Shown: positions 43,434 through 53,369, counted from the first letter of the stretch. The stretch is DNA of 64,000 bases from Sporosarcina sp. ANT_H38 (GCF_008369195.1 NZ_VOBC01000001.1:186001-250000); one strand, 5' to 3'. Numbers and translations: made by a program. The notes: a model not told the origin generated them from the sequence alone.

Positions 43434-45092
43434 GTGAAAACGAAGTTCAAAAGGCGATTGATTTTTGTGGTTGTACTTATGATCCAAATGGTTATTGTGC
43501 CGTATCACTTTTCAGCTGATGAAATAGATACAAGTGCTCCATCTTGGACACTACCAATTGATTATCTCGCTATAGGTGATTCTTTGGCAGCAGGTGTTAC
43601 TCCAAACAATGAGTTAGGGAAAGGCTATGCGGATTTTTTAGCTGAGTCAATTCATGAGATAGGGGCTTTAAAGTCGTTTAACAAAGGGTTCTCATATCCA
43701 GGGTATAAAACAACAGACGTTTTAAATGATATTCAACAGAATGTCACAAGGGATGTCTACGGCATTGGCTTTGAAGAGAAGACAGTCAAACTTCAGCAGT
43801 CCATCAAAGATACAGAAGTTATCACAATTAGCGCTGGAGCAAATGATATTTTACCACTATTTAAACAAGATCCGACCACAGGTAAGGCCAGCATTAATCA
43901 GAAAATGGCGTTGACGACGCTCCAACAAGTTGGTATAAATTACAAATCAATTATGGCTCAAATCAACCAAATCAATCCTGATGCGCAGGTGTATGTCATG
44001 GGTTATTATAATCCGTTTCCTTATATGTCTGAAGAAGTGCAGCCATTGCTCAAACAGTTACTAGATATGCTGAATAAAGCCATTGCAACAGGGGTAGAGG
44101 GGACGCAAGCAATCTTCGTACCGACAGGTGATATAATTGCGTCAAACTACAAGACCTACCTTCCGAATCCGGAAAATATCCATTTGAGTGAAGCTGGATA
44201 TAAAAAAGTGACTGAGCAATTTTGGATGAACATGCAAACAGCTAATCCATGGACTACGGCAGGCAGTCTCGTCGCTGATACGACGGACACAAATTCGGTG
44301 AACTTAAACTGGCAACCAGCGAGTGATAATAGAGCCGTAACGAGCTATGAGCTTTATAATGGAAAAGAAAAAGTGGCGACGGTAAAAGGAGATATCTACA
44401 CTTATAAAGTCGAAAACCTTACAAGGAATACAACGCATGTCCTATCAATAGTAGCGGTAGATCAAGCTGGAAACAAAAGTACTCAAAATCCAACCGTCAA
44501 TGTTACGACAAATGGTTCTACTGTAACACCAATTCCAACACCAACATTGTTTACAGATATTGCTGATCACGGTTTAAAAAACTATATTGAACAAGCAGCG
44601 GTAGCTGGAATCATTGGTGGCTATGCGGATGGAACATTCAAACCGAACCAAAACTTAACACGAGTGCAGGCTGCTACAATAATTGTACGTGCATTAGATT
44701 TGAAAACAGATGAAGTAGCTCCATTTGGCGATATTAGTAATTATGCAGATAAAACCAAAGCTGACATTAATGCTGCATTTAAATATGGAATTATTAAAGG
44801 AGAAAAAGGTAACTTTAATCCAACTGATTTAGTAACGCATGCACAATTAGCATTAATGATTGAACGCGCATATGGAAGCGTAACTGGAAAGGCGTATAAG
44901 GCCTCTACTCAAGCACCTTATTCCGATTTCGGAAGCTATAATGCGGAAGTAGTAAATGCTATTTCAATGCTTCATGAATTAAATGTTGTATCTGGGTTCG
45001 AAGGCAAATTCATGCCAAGCAGCTCAACTACACGTGCACAAGCTGCAAAAATGGTTGTTAATTTCATCTCGATTATTAAACAAGCAGAGTAA
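43434..45092 (+). CDS. Secreted SGNH/GDSL hydrolase with FN3 and three SLH domains
   Basis: 552 residues from GTG after AGGAGG. A signal peptide is at residues about 1-28. The SGNH domain (about 35-275) has YLAIGDSLAAG, ISAGANDILP and ENIHLSEAGY (Glu where block V usually has Asp). An FN3-like module spans about 278-360, and three SLH repeats about 375-550 (FTDIADHGLKNYIEQ, FGDISNYADKTKAD, YSDFGSYNAEVVN). The SLH repeats should bind pyruvylated wall polymer, holding the esterase at the surface. The ester substrate is unknown. Confidence 0.92.
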   Translation: MKTKFKRRLIFVVVLMIQMVIVPYHFSADEIDTSAPSWTLPIDYLAIGDSLAAGVTPNNELGKGYADFLAESIHEIGALKSFNKGFSYPGYKTTDVLNDIQQNVTRDVYGIGFEEKTVKLQQSIKDTEVITISAGANDILPLFKQDPTTGKASINQKMALTTLQQVGINYKSIMAQINQINPDAQVYVMGYYNPFPYMSEEVQPLLKQLLDMLNKAIATGVEGTQAIFVPTGDIIASNYKTYLPNPENIHLSEAGYKKVTEQFWMNMQTANPWTTAGSLVADTTDTNSVNLNWQPASDNRAVTSYELYNGKEKVATVKGDIYTYKVENLTRNTTHVLSIVAVDQAGNKSTQNPTVNVTTNGSTVTPIPTPTLFTDIADHGLKNYIEQAAVAGIIGGYADGTFKPNQNLTRVQAATIIVRALDLKTDEVAPFGDISNYADKTKADINAAFKYGIIKGEKGNFNPTDLVTHAQLALMIERAYGSVTGKAYKASTQAPYSDFGSYNAEVVNAISMLHELNVVSGFEGKFMPSSSTTRAQAAKMVVNFISIIKQAE

Positions 45093-45096
45093 TAAA

Positions 45097-45153
45097 ATGA
45101 AAAAACGGTCCGGTATGCCTCTAATAAGTAGATGCGTACAGGACCGTTTTTTA
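45097..45153 (+). terminator. Terminator between the SGNH gene and hisJ
   Basis: AAAAAACGGTCCGGTATGC pairs with GCGTACAGGACCGTTTTTT (a mismatch each side). The stem is A/T-flanked and suits both strands; the hisJ stop is nearby on the minus strand. Confidence 0.8.
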
Positions 45154-45155
45154 GT

Positions 45156-45953
45156 TTACACCAAATTGTTAATTGAGTGAAAAGTTGGTTTTTTATTGTC
45201 GAATGTAGTGATATACTTGAATCCAATAGACTGTAGCAATTGCAGTGAGCCGTTGAATTGATACGCGATGTCTTCGGGATTATGTGCATCGGAACCGAGT
45301 GTAATAATTTCGCCTCCGCATTGTTTATAAAGTTTCAAGATATCATCACTAGGCATGCCGTTTGTCAATCCGTAGCGGACGCCGGAAGTATTCAACTCAA
45401 TTCCTTTGCCCTCCGGAATTATAACATTGAAAATAGCTGTCAATTCATTATGAAAAGGATTAGCACACGTTTTTTGTGCGTACCTTTTTACGAGGTCAAC
45501 ATGACCAAGAATATTAAATTGTTTATAGTTTTTTACACAGTATAATAACTCTGAATAATAAATACCATAAGCTTCCTCTATTGTTTTATTCTCGAAAAAC
45601 TCTCCGTAATGCAATCCTTTTTTCTCGGCGGTATGCATGGAGCAGATGACGAAATCGAATGATTCCTTATCCATAAGCTCTTCATATCTGGTTAGTATAT
45701 GGGGTTGTACACCGATTTCAACGCCTTTTTTAATGCGAATAAGTCCCTCATATTTCTCCTGCAACTCTATTATTTTTCTTGTATAATCCTTTTTATCAAA
45801 GTCAAAAATAATTGTATCATCAGGATATTCATAGTCGATATGTTCAGTAAAACAAATTTCAGTCAATCCTTTTTGAATTGCTCCATCAATCATATCTTCC
45901 ATTGAAAACTGGCAATCTGCTGAGAACGAACTGTGCATGTGATAATCGAACAT
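45156..45953 (-). CDS. hisJ: Histidinol-phosphatase, PHP family
   Basis: 265 residues on the minus strand from ATG 45953, 9 bases after AGGAGG. PHP metal motifs are present: MFDYHMHSSFSADCQ, TEHIDYEY, GVEIG, ICSMHTAE, ILGHVDLVKRY and LGSDAHNPED. It dephosphorylates histidinol phosphate. The fused HAD phosphatase is missing from HisB downstream, so this enzyme fills that step. It is divergent from hisZ with overlapping promoters, so the two sides can be co-regulated. Confidence 0.92.
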   Translation of the reverse strand: MFDYHMHSSFSADCQFSMEDMIDGAIQKGLTEICFTEHIDYEYPDDTIIFDFDKKDYTRKIIELQEKYEGLIRIKKGVEIGVQPHILTRYEELMDKESFDFVICSMHTAEKKGLHYGEFFENKTIEEAYGIYYSELLYCVKNYKQFNILGHVDLVKRYAQKTCANPFHNELTAIFNVIIPEGKGIELNTSGVRYGLTNGMPSDDILKLYKQCGGEIITLGSDAHNPEDIAYQFNGSLQLLQSIGFKYITTFDNKKPTFHSINNLV

Positions 45954-45970
45954 TGATATCATTCCTCCTA

Positions 45971-45999
45971 TTGACATTTCATTGGTATACCTTTATAGT
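45971..45999 (+). promoter_or_regulatory. Promoter of the his operon
   Basis: A perfect TTGACA (45971-45976) and TATAGT (45994-45999) have a 17-base spacer, making this the best sigma-A promoter in the window. It overlaps the minus-strand hisJ leader, where TTTACT and TACTAT with 17-base spacing form a weaker divergent promoter. Confidence 0.78.
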
Positions 46000-46047
46000 A
46001 CTAAATAACTTTAGTCTAGTAAAGCGATAAAGCAAGGGGTGTAGGAA

Positions 46048-47280
46048 ATGGTTAGAAATGAAGTGTATCCTGATCGAATGTTAAGTGATAATGATAAGTT
46101 TGAAAGAATTATTAAAACAATCAATAAGCGCTTTTCCACATACGGCTATAAACGCATTAAAACGTCTGCTTTCGAACAATATGACTTGTATTCAAAAGTG
46201 AAAAGCTCGATCAACCAAAATGAAATGATTAAAGTAATCGATTATTCAGGGCAAGTACTAGTATTGCGGCCCGATGTTACGATTCCAATCACAAAGGAAC
46301 TGCTGCAAAACTCCTCGGAACTTTCAAGGGAACTTCGATACTTTTATGTACAAGAAGTATTCCGTCAGGCGTTTGATAAAAATGAAAGCATCGAACGTAC
46401 GCAAGCAGGTATTGAATATTTTTGCAATAGTTCTCCTGAGGCGGATGCTGAAGTAATTGCACTAGCTTGTCACTTAATGAAAGATTTAGGATTCAATGAT
46501 ATTAAAATTGAACTGGGTCATGCTGGATTTTTCAATGAAATTGTTCAGAACCTACCACTTACTGCGCAGCAAACGGATCAATTGAGGTCCTTGATACAAG
46601 CGAAAAACGCTGTGGAAATCGGTCCTTTTCTTCAAAATTTGGACATTGACAATGAAGTGAGAGAAGTAATTGAACGGATTCCGTTTCTATATGGTAACCC
46701 AGTTGATGTGAGTGCACGAACATCAGGAATCGCCTTAACTGAAAAAATGCAAGAAACGCTCGATTACCTAATGGGTGTCTTTAACATATTGAAGATGTAC
46801 GGATTGGAACAGTATATCGTCATGGATTTGGGACTGATTAATCATATGGGCTATTACTCTGGCATAATTTTTCAAGGGTATGTCGAGAAGTTTGGAAAAC
46901 CAGTTTTAATGGGTGGGCGCTATGATGAGTTAGGAAACGAGTTTGGTGCTGAATTACCGGCTATTGGTTTTGCATGTGAAATTGAATCGTTAGTAAAAGC
47001 GGCAGGTAGCAGGGAAGTTACTTCTCGCTTTCCAATAGACGTCAAAATCACATATGCAGATAGTCAATTGGAACAGGCAATTGCCATTGCGAATGAATTG
47101 CGGGAACGGAATTATAGTGTGCTTTCATTTTCAGAGCATAAGGAACAAATCGATCCTCGACAGAGTATTTACTCGATACGTTTGGAGAAAGAAAATAATT
47201 CATTGCTGTATAAGGATAAAGATACACCATTTTCGGATTTAAAAGAGTTACTGGAATTACTTGTAGGAGGACTGAACTGA
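46048..47280 (+). CDS. hisZ: ATP phosphoribosyltransferase regulatory subunit
   Basis: 410 residues resembling a class II histidyl-tRNA synthetase without the anticodon domain. KRIKTSAFEQYDLYSK, VLRPDVTIPITKELL, YFYVQEVFRQAF and GGRYDELGNEFG correspond to the aminoacyl-tRNA synthetase-like core. It partners the short HisG encoded next to form the octameric first enzyme of histidine synthesis and confers feedback control. It starts the operon after GGGGTG, with a one-base gap to hisG. Confidence 0.93.
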   Translation: MVRNEVYPDRMLSDNDKFERIIKTINKRFSTYGYKRIKTSAFEQYDLYSKVKSSINQNEMIKVIDYSGQVLVLRPDVTIPITKELLQNSSELSRELRYFYVQEVFRQAFDKNESIERTQAGIEYFCNSSPEADAEVIALACHLMKDLGFNDIKIELGHAGFFNEIVQNLPLTAQQTDQLRSLIQAKNAVEIGPFLQNLDIDNEVREVIERIPFLYGNPVDVSARTSGIALTEKMQETLDYLMGVFNILKMYGLEQYIVMDLGLINHMGYYSGIIFQGYVEKFGKPVLMGGRYDELGNEFGAELPAIGFACEIESLVKAAGSREVTSRFPIDVKITYADSQLEQAIAIANELRERNYSVLSFSEHKEQIDPRQSIYSIRLEKENNSLLYKDKDTPFSDLKELLELLVGGLN

Positions 47281-47281
47281 A

Positions 47282-47908
47282 ATGACACATCTCACGATCG
47301 CCATGGCGAAGGGGCGTACTGCTGACAAAGCATTAACGTTCTTTGAAAAAGCAGGCATCCATTTTTCAGACTTTCATGATGAAAGCAGGAAGCTTGTGCT
47401 ATATGATGATGAAAATAATGTGAAACTTATTTTTGTGAAAGCTGTAGATGTCACGACTTACGTTGAAAAAGGGGCAGCAGACATCGGGATTGTCGGCAAA
47501 GATACGATTATGGAAGATCCAGTCGATGTCTATGAACTGCTGGATCTTGGAATAGGAAAGTGTCAGCTGGTTGTTGCTGGTTTTCCAGAGAAACAATTTC
47601 CAAGCAGTGAATTGCTGACAGTCGCTTCAAAATATCCAGCAGTGACGAAAGTATATTTTGACAGTAAAGGCATTCGTATTGAAATCATCAAGTTGAATGG
47701 TTCAATCGAATTGGCTCCGCTTATTGGTATGGCAGATGTCATCGTCGATATTGTGGAATCCGGCAAGACGCTTAAGGAAAATGGACTGGTCGTTTTAAAA
47801 ACAATTGCTGATGTAAGTACACGATTGATTGTTAATAAAGCGAGTTATGCGACTAGAACAAATCAGATTCAAAAACTCATCTCGGATTTAAAAGCCGTAT
47901 TGGAGTGA
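47282..47908 (+). CDS. hisG: ATP phosphoribosyltransferase, short form
   Basis: 208 residues, so it lacks the C-terminal regulatory domain of long HisG and depends on HisZ. ITIAMAKGRTADKALTFFEKA-like N-terminus, then GIVGKDTIMED and the PRPP loop region VIVDIVESGKTLKENGLVV are present. It joins ATP and PRPP to start the pathway. GGAGG lies in the end of hisZ; hisD follows after 6 bases. Confidence 0.95.
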   Translation: MTHLTIAMAKGRTADKALTFFEKAGIHFSDFHDESRKLVLYDDENNVKLIFVKAVDVTTYVEKGAADIGIVGKDTIMEDPVDVYELLDLGIGKCQLVVAGFPEKQFPSSELLTVASKYPAVTKVYFDSKGIRIEIIKLNGSIELAPLIGMADVIVDIVESGKTLKENGLVVLKTIADVSTRLIVNKASYATRTNQIQKLISDLKAVLE

Positions 47909-47914
47909 TAATTA

Positions 47915-49192
47915 ATGAAAATCATAACGTTGGAAAAATATAGAGTAGAAAAAAATCAGCAAATAACAGTACAAACAAATGCATTTGAAATTGATCAAAT
48001 TGTACTTGGAATTATCGGAAGAGTCCGTGAAGAGGGTGATCGGGCATTACTAAGCTATACGGAACAATTTGACGGTGTTCAACTGGATAATTTGATTGTC
48101 ACTGCTGAAGAGTTCTCAGAGGCGCGGACGTTGATAACAGATGAGTTCTTGTATGCGCTACGAAAAGCAAAGCAGAATATTACTGCATTCCACGAAGTTC
48201 AAAAAGAGCAGTCATGGTTTGTCAATCAAGAAAAAGGAATTGTTCTTGGCCAGAAAGTGACTCCTTTAGACAGTGTCGGTATATACGTACCTGGTGGAAA
48301 AGCGGCTTATCCTTCGACAGTTCTCATGAATGCTATTCCAGCAAAAATTGCGGGTGTCGGACGGATTGCAATGGTGACACCGCCTCAAGTGGATGGCAAA
48401 GTGAATCCACACGTACTTGTAGCAGCGCAAGAAGCTGGAGTCGATATCGTTTACAAAATTGGTGGTGCACAAGCGATTGCGGCATTAGCATATGGAACAG
48501 AAACGGTTAAAAAAGTAGTGAAAATCACAGGCCCCGGGAATGCATTTGTAGCACGAGCAAAAAAGTGGGTGTTTGGTGATGTAGCAATCGATATGATTGC
48601 AGGACCGAGTGAAATTTGTATTGTGGCTGACGATAGCGCTGTTCCGAAGTTTGTTGCTGCCGATCTGTTATCGCAAGCGGAGCATGATGAACGTGCAACA
48701 GCAATTTGTTTGACGACCAGCAAATCATTTGCCGAAGCACTTCAAAAAGAAGTGATAAAGCAAATCAAAAAAGCGGATCGTAAGGGGATTATCGAAGTTT
48801 CTATCACTGATAATGGACGTATTATCTTGGTTGATTCATTGGAGGAGGCTTACGACTTCGTCAATAAGCTAGCGCCGGAACATTTGCAACTAATGGTGGA
48901 AAACCCGATGGAGCAATTATCGTACATTCACAATGCTGGAGCAATCTTCTTGGGGAACTTTTCACCTGAAGCATTGGGCGATTATATGGCGGGTCCGAAT
49001 CATACATTGCCAACGAGCGGAACATCGGCATTTTCCTCGCCGCTCGGTGTCTATGACTTCATGAAAAAAACGAGCATAATCCATTATTCAGAACAAGCAT
49101 TGCACGACGTTGCAGACGATATTATTACAATTGCGAATGCTGAAGGCTTAACGGCACACGCAAGTTCTATTCTTGTAAGGAGGGATGATTAG
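47915..49192 (+). CDS. hisD: Histidinol dehydrogenase
   Basis: 425 residues, full length. PLDSVGIYVPGGKAAYPST, KITGPGNAFVARAKKWVFG and the signature IAGPSEICIVAD with SQAEHDERA carry zinc and substrate ligands, and the C-terminal YMAGPNHTLPTSG is conserved. It oxidises histidinol to histidine with two NAD. It overlaps the region of the hisB start. Confidence 0.95.
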   Translation: MKIITLEKYRVEKNQQITVQTNAFEIDQIVLGIIGRVREEGDRALLSYTEQFDGVQLDNLIVTAEEFSEARTLITDEFLYALRKAKQNITAFHEVQKEQSWFVNQEKGIVLGQKVTPLDSVGIYVPGGKAAYPSTVLMNAIPAKIAGVGRIAMVTPPQVDGKVNPHVLVAAQEAGVDIVYKIGGAQAIAALAYGTETVKKVVKITGPGNAFVARAKKWVFGDVAIDMIAGPSEICIVADDSAVPKFVAADLLSQAEHDERATAICLTTSKSFAEALQKEVIKQIKKADRKGIIEVSITDNGRIILVDSLEEAYDFVNKLAPEHLQLMVENPMEQLSYIHNAGAIFLGNFSPEALGDYMAGPNHTLPTSGTSAFSSPLGVYDFMKKTSIIHYSEQALHDVADDIITIANAEGLTAHASSILVRRDD

Positions 49193-49193
49193 G

Positions 49194-49778
49194 ATGCGCA
49201 GTAAATCGATTTCAAGGCAGACCGCAGAAACCAAGATTAATTTGGATTTTTTGATTGATGGAAGTGGAAAAACGAATATCAAAACAGGCGTTGGATTTTT
49301 TGATCATATGCTGACATTATTTACGAATCATGGTCGATTTGATTTGACGGTTGAATGTGATGGAGACATCGAAGTTGACCAGCATCACTCCGTCGAAGAT
49401 ATCGGAATCGTATTAGGACAAGCGTTCTATGAAAGTATTGGATCAAAGGAAGGCATTGAACGCTATGCAACGGTGTCAACACCGATGGATGAAGCGTTAT
49501 CAACAGTTTCAATTGATATTAGCGGACGTCCATTTTTCGTTTATAACGTAGAGGGTTTGAAAGATAAAGTAGGGGAGTTCGATACCGAGCTCGTCGAGGA
49601 GTTTTTCCAAGCATTCACAAGTCATGCCAAAGTGACATTGCATATCAATTTACAGTACGGGAAAAACAGTCACCATATCATCGAATCAATTTTCAAAGGA
49701 TTCGGACGTGCATTGCGCGTAGCAAGTACAATTAATCCGGATGTAAAGGGTGTTCCGTCAACGAAGGGAATTCTATAA
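49194..49778 (+). CDS. hisB: Imidazoleglycerol-phosphate dehydratase
   Basis: 194 residues from ATG 49194, 10 bases after AAGGAGGG (ATG 49185 is too close). The two His-rich manganese motifs are VGFFDHMLTLFTNHGRFDL with DQHHSVEDIGI, and TSHAKVTLHIN with NSHHIIES. Only the dehydratase is present, with no HAD phosphatase fusion. It should be followed by hisH in the standard order, but 418 bases of repeats follow instead. Confidence 0.95.
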   Translation: MRSKSISRQTAETKINLDFLIDGSGKTNIKTGVGFFDHMLTLFTNHGRFDLTVECDGDIEVDQHHSVEDIGIVLGQAFYESIGSKEGIERYATVSTPMDEALSTVSIDISGRPFFVYNVEGLKDKVGEFDTELVEEFFQAFTSHAKVTLHINLQYGKNSHHIIESIFKGFGRALRVASTINPDVKGVPSTKGIL

Positions 49779-49822
49779 GAATATTTTTGGGTGCGGTTAC
49801 TGCTCAAATACGTGTATGTACT

Positions 49823-50150
49823 AAGCGAAGGCGCCTAACAAGGGGTAGCCGAAGCAATAAGACTGGCAGCGAAGCTGCATGGCTTATAGCGGGAGGCATC
49901 CCCAAGCGCCGCAGCGGATTCGGTGGAATACTTTATGTCCTATATGCTCCTAGAGACTTGTTTTATCTATGAAAACAAAGCGAAGGCGCCTAACAGGGGT
50001 AGCCGAAGCTGCATGGCTTATAGCGGGAGGCATCCCCAAGCGCCGCAGCGGATTCGGTGGAATACTATATGTCCTATTTGCTCCTAGAGACTTGTTTTAT
50101 CTATGAAAACTAAGCGAAGGCGCCTAACAGGGTAGCCACAGCAGATTCAA
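49823..50150 (+). repeat. Tandem repeat array between hisB and hisA
   Basis: AAGCGAAGGCGCCTAACA begins at 49823, 49978 and 50112, giving two nearly full units (155 and 134 bases) and a partial third. Units share CTTATAGCGGGAGGCATCCC, CAAGCGCCGCAGCGGATTCG and CTCCTAGAGACTTGTTTTAT. Unit 1 has about 20 extra bases (AATAAGACTGGCAGCGAAGC). Related single copies are elsewhere in the window. No open frame resembling HisH is present. A 61-codon frame over the first unit is not credible. Confidence 0.85.
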
Positions 50151-50196
50151 TGGAATTCTTCATTTATATATTTACTATAAAAAGGGGAGAACAATG

Positions 50197-50907
50197 ATGA
50201 TTTTATTTCCAGCCATCGATATTCGCGATGGGAAATGTGTAAGGTTAATACAAGGAGATTATGATCAAGAAATTATTTATAATGATTCACCTACAGCGAT
50301 GGCGAAGGAATGGGAAAAGCAAGGTGCGGAATACATTCACGTTGTCGATTTAGATGGAGCTAAAACGGGTAACTCATTGAATCGTGAAGCAATCCAGGCG
50401 ATTGCTATGAGCGTATCGATTCCGGTTCAAGTAGGCGGTGGAATCCGGACGATGGAAATTATTGACGGACATATCGCATCTGGTGTAAGTCGCGTAATCA
50501 TTGGGACGGCCGCAATTCAGGATAAACCATTATTAAAGCAAGCCGTAGAAAAATACGGTGATAAAATTGCAGTTTCCATCGATGCGAGAAAAGGATTTGT
50601 TGCAACGGATGGCTGGACTAAAACGAGTGATGTGTTGGCAGTCGACTTGTTAAGCGAACTAGAAATATTAGGTGTGAAAACGGTCGTTTATACGGACATT
50701 ATGAAAGATGGAATGATGCAAGGGCCTAATTTTCACGAACTTGAAATTATGGACAAAGCATCTACCATAGATATTATTGCTTCAGGCGGTGTCTCCACTG
50801 TAGAGGATATCGTTCAGTTACGGGAAGTCGAATTATACGGGGCAATTATCGGCAAAGCTTTATATGAAGGTAAGATATCATTAAAAAAAGTATTAGGGGG
50901 AAAATGA
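50197..50907 (+). CDS. hisA: ProFAR isomerase
   Basis: About 236 residues; ATG 50197 is 7 bases after GGGGAG and gives the family start [17 protein letters not shown] with the catalytic Asp. The second catalytic Asp is in [16 protein letters not shown]. The phosphate loops VQVGGGIRT and [13 protein letters not shown] complete the barrel. It isomerises ProFAR to PRFAR. It ends four bases into the hisF leader. Confidence 0.94.
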   Translation: MILFPAIDIRDGKCVRLIQGDYDQEIIYNDSPTAMAKEWEKQGAEYIHVVDLDGAKTGNSLNREAIQAIAMSVSIPVQVGGGIRTMEIIDGHIASGVSRVIIGTAAIQDKPLLKQAVEKYGDKIAVSIDARKGFVATDGWTKTSDVLAVDLLSELEILGVKTVVYTDIMKDGMMQGPNFHELEIMDKASTIDIIASGGVSTVEDIVQLREVELYGAIIGKALYEGKISLKKVLGGK

Positions 50908-50909
50908 GG

Positions 50910-51671
50910 ATGACAATTAAACGGATTATACCATGCCTAGATTTTGATAACGGTAAAGTCGTAAAAGGGAAAAAGTTTTTGGAAGTTAAAGAAGTTGCAG
51001 ATCCACTGACATTAGCAAAAAAATATGTAGCTGACGGTGCAGATGAACTTGTGTTTTACGACATTGCCGCTTCAACAAAGAACCGTGCAATGTTCCTTGA
51101 CCTCATTGCAGAAATTGCGAAAGAAGTACCTATTCCATTTATTGTCGGCGGGGGCATACGTACTGTCGAAGATATCCAAAAGGTCTTTGATGCAGGCGGG
51201 GATAAAGTATCTATTAACAGTGCAGCGCTTAGCAATCCAACATTAATAGAAGAAGCAGCGAAAAGATTCGGTTCTGAGCGTATTATTCTTTCGATGGATG
51301 TCAATGAAGTGGGCCCATCCAAATGGTCTGTTTTCTCAAACGGAGGAATGAAAGATACAGGTATAGACGCTATTGAATGGGCGAAGCAGGCTGAAAAATG
51401 GGGCGCCGGGGAACTGGTTGTTAATAGTATTGGAGAAGATGGCGTAAAAGATGGCTATAATCTCGAGTTGACGAGAGCGATTGCAGAAGCAGTCAGCATC
51501 CCTGTCATTGCAAGTGGTGGAGCAGGGATCCCTGAACACTTCCATACTGTATTGACTGAAGGAAAAGCAGATGCTGCGCTTGCTGCATCTGTCTTCCATT
51601 TCGAAGACATTAATATCGGTGAATTAAAAACATATCTAGCTGATAAAAATACATCTGTTGAGGTCGACTGA
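50910..51671 (+). CDS. hisF: Imidazole glycerol phosphate synthase cyclase subunit
   Basis: 253 residues from ATG 50910, 9 bases after AGGGGG; ATG 50904 is too near. Catalytic Asp residues lie in [14 protein letters not shown] and LSMDVNE, and phosphate loops in [13 protein letters not shown] and [12 protein letters not shown]. It normally receives ammonia through a tunnel from HisH. With hisH missing from this operon it must either use free ammonia or pair with a HisH encoded elsewhere. Two bases separate it from hisI. Confidence 0.95.
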   Translation: MTIKRIIPCLDFDNGKVVKGKKFLEVKEVADPLTLAKKYVADGADELVFYDIAASTKNRAMFLDLIAEIAKEVPIPFIVGGGIRTVEDIQKVFDAGGDKVSINSAALSNPTLIEEAAKRFGSERIILSMDVNEVGPSKWSVFSNGGMKDTGIDAIEWAKQAEKWGAGELVVNSIGEDGVKDGYNLELTRAIAEAVSIPVIASGGAGIPEHFHTVLTEGKADAALAASVFHFEDINIGELKTYLADKNTSVEVD

Positions 51672-51673
51672 CT

Positions 51674-52315
51674 ATGACGATACAAATCGACACATTAAAA
51701 TTTGACGAAAATGGACTGATTCCTGCAATTGTTCAAGACGACCGGACAGGGAATGTATTAATGCTTGCTTATATGAATAAAGAGTCGTTGCAGATGACGA
51801 TTGACACGAAAGAGACTTGGTTTTTCAGCAGATCAAGACAAGAGTTATGGAACAAAGGAGCAACTTCTGGCAATCGGCAAATTGTGAAGAACTTGTCAAT
51901 GGACTGTGATAGTGATGCGATTTTGGTACAAGTTTCGCCACTAGGTCCGGCTTGTCATACGGGAGAAGTGTCTTGTTTCTACAATCGGATTTCCGATGAG
52001 GTTGTAAAGACTCGCTCAATCGTCCATGACATAACTGATGAAATAAAAAATCGACGTGCTAACCCTATAGAAGGATCATACACATCGTACTTGTTCCGTG
52101 AAGGCTTAGATAAAATCTTGAAAAAAGTGGGTGAAGAAACAACTGAAGTTGTCATTGGCGCAAAAAATCGTGATAAGGCTGAAGTAACTAGTGAACTTGC
52201 AGATTTGACATATCACTCTTTGGTATTGATGGAAGAGTTAGGTGTCAGTGTTGAAGATGTCAAAAATGAATTGCGAAAAAGGCGACCCAAAAGTGAAGTT
52301 CTACGAGATGAGTAA
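51674..52315 (+). CDS. hisI: Bifunctional phosphoribosyl-AMP cyclohydrolase/phosphoribosyl-ATP pyrophosphatase
   Basis: 213 residues. Residues 1-120 are the cyclohydrolase, with [16 protein letters not shown] and the zinc motif [20 protein letters not shown] ending in GEVSCFY. Residues about 125-210 are the HisE-type pyrophosphatase, with [20 protein letters not shown] and [12 protein letters not shown]. Both activities act early in the pathway. The last 11 bases overlap the hisC start. Confidence 0.95.
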   Translation: MTIQIDTLKFDENGLIPAIVQDDRTGNVLMLAYMNKESLQMTIDTKETWFFSRSRQELWNKGATSGNRQIVKNLSMDCDSDAILVQVSPLGPACHTGEVSCFYNRISDEVVKTRSIVHDITDEIKNRRANPIEGSYTSYLFREGLDKILKKVGEETTEVVIGAKNRDKAEVTSELADLTYHSLVLMEELGVSVEDVKNELRKRRPKSEVLRDE

Positions 52316-53369
52316 ATTTTGGAGCTCAATGGTGAAACGGACTGAACCCTATATTCCCGGGGAGCAAGTCGAACAAGCGAATATCGTAAAATTGAATACC
52401 AATGAAAACCCTTATCCTCCGAGTCCGAAAGTAACGGCAGCTATCAAGGAGGAGATAGGGCGATCCCTTCAATTGTATCCATCCCCAACAGCAAATGAGC
52501 TGCGCGAAACGATAGGAAGGCACTATGGGCTTTCCACAGACGAGGTATTCGTAGGGAATGGTTCGGACGAAGTATTGGCATTTTCTTTCATGGCATTTTT
52601 TGAACCTGGCCATCCTATCCGTTTTCCTAATGTAACATATAGCTTCTACCCGGTATATGCAAAGTTATTTGATATTCCTTATGAAGAAGTGCCGTTAAAT
52701 AAGGATTTCACATTGTGTGTTGATAGTTTCTTCCAGTCCCATGGTGGTGTCATTTTACCGAATCCTAATGCCCCAACTAGTATCTATGCCGGACTTGAGC
52801 ACATTGAAAAAATTGTCCAAAACAATCCCGACCAAGTTGTTATCATCGACGAGGCGTATATCGATTTCGCAACGGAATCAGCGGCAAAGCTGATCCGGAA
52901 GTATGATAATGTACTTGTAATCCAGACCACATCGAAATCACGTTCACTAGCCGGCTTACGTGTCGGCTTCGCGATGGGGGACCCTTCATTGATCAATGCA
53001 TTGATACGTATCAAAGACTCGTTTAACTCGTATACATTGGATCGTCTTGCACTTGTGGGCGCAAAAGCGGCGTTTGAAGATGTAGCGTATTTTACAGATA
53101 CTGTGGGAAAAATCATCGCAACACGAGAAAAAACAAAAGATTCATTGCAAAATCTTGATTTCAATGTCCTTCCGTCACAGGCGAATTTTGTTTTTGTGTC
53201 GCACAAAACTGTACCAGCAGAAGTCCTTTATCATGAATTAAAAAAAGAAGGCATGCTCGTCAGGTATTTCAACAAACCGGGGATTGACAATTATTTACGT
53301 ATTACAATTGGCACAGATGAGCAAATGAAGCAATTGGTTAAGAGATTAAGTGAAATTATCAAGTTGTAA
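52305..53369 (+). CDS. hisC: Histidinol-phosphate aminotransferase
   Basis: 354 residues of the class I/II PLP aminotransferase fold: [41 protein letters not shown] and the PLP lysine in [15 protein letters not shown]. The C-terminal Arg in NYLRITIGT binds the substrate. The start overlaps the end of hisI; the frame is open further upstream to 52242 but would duplicate hisI sequence. It completes the his operon, whereas in B. subtilis this gene lies with aromatic amino acid genes. Confidence 0.93.
   Translation, partial: EMSKFWSSMVKRTEPYIPGEQVEQANIVKLNTNENPYPPSPKVTAAIKEEIGRSLQLYPSPTANELRETIGRHYGLSTDEVFVGNGSDEVLAFSFMAFFEPGHPIRFPNVTYSFYPVYAKLFDIPYEEVPLNKDFTLCVDSFFQSHGGVILPNPNAPTSIYAGLEHIEKIVQNNPDQVVIIDEAYIDFATESAAKLIRKYDNVLVIQTTSKSRSLAGLRVGFAMGDPSLINALIRIKDSFNSYTLDRLALVGAKAAFEDVAYFTDTVGKIIATREKTKDSLQNLDFNVLPSQANFVFVSHKTVPAEVLYHELKKEGMLVRYFNKPGIDNYLRITIGTDEQMKQLVKRLSEIIKL

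Noticed and set aside
49787..49972. 61-codon frame over the first tandem repeat unit, considered as a HisH fragment
   Set aside because: It contains none of the glutamine amidotransferase motifs (no GNLGS, GxCLGMQ or HSY type sequence) and is simply translated repeat.
49823..50150. CRISPR-like array
   Set aside because: The units are 134-155 bases and nearly identical throughout, with no short repeat and unique spacer pattern and no cas genes.
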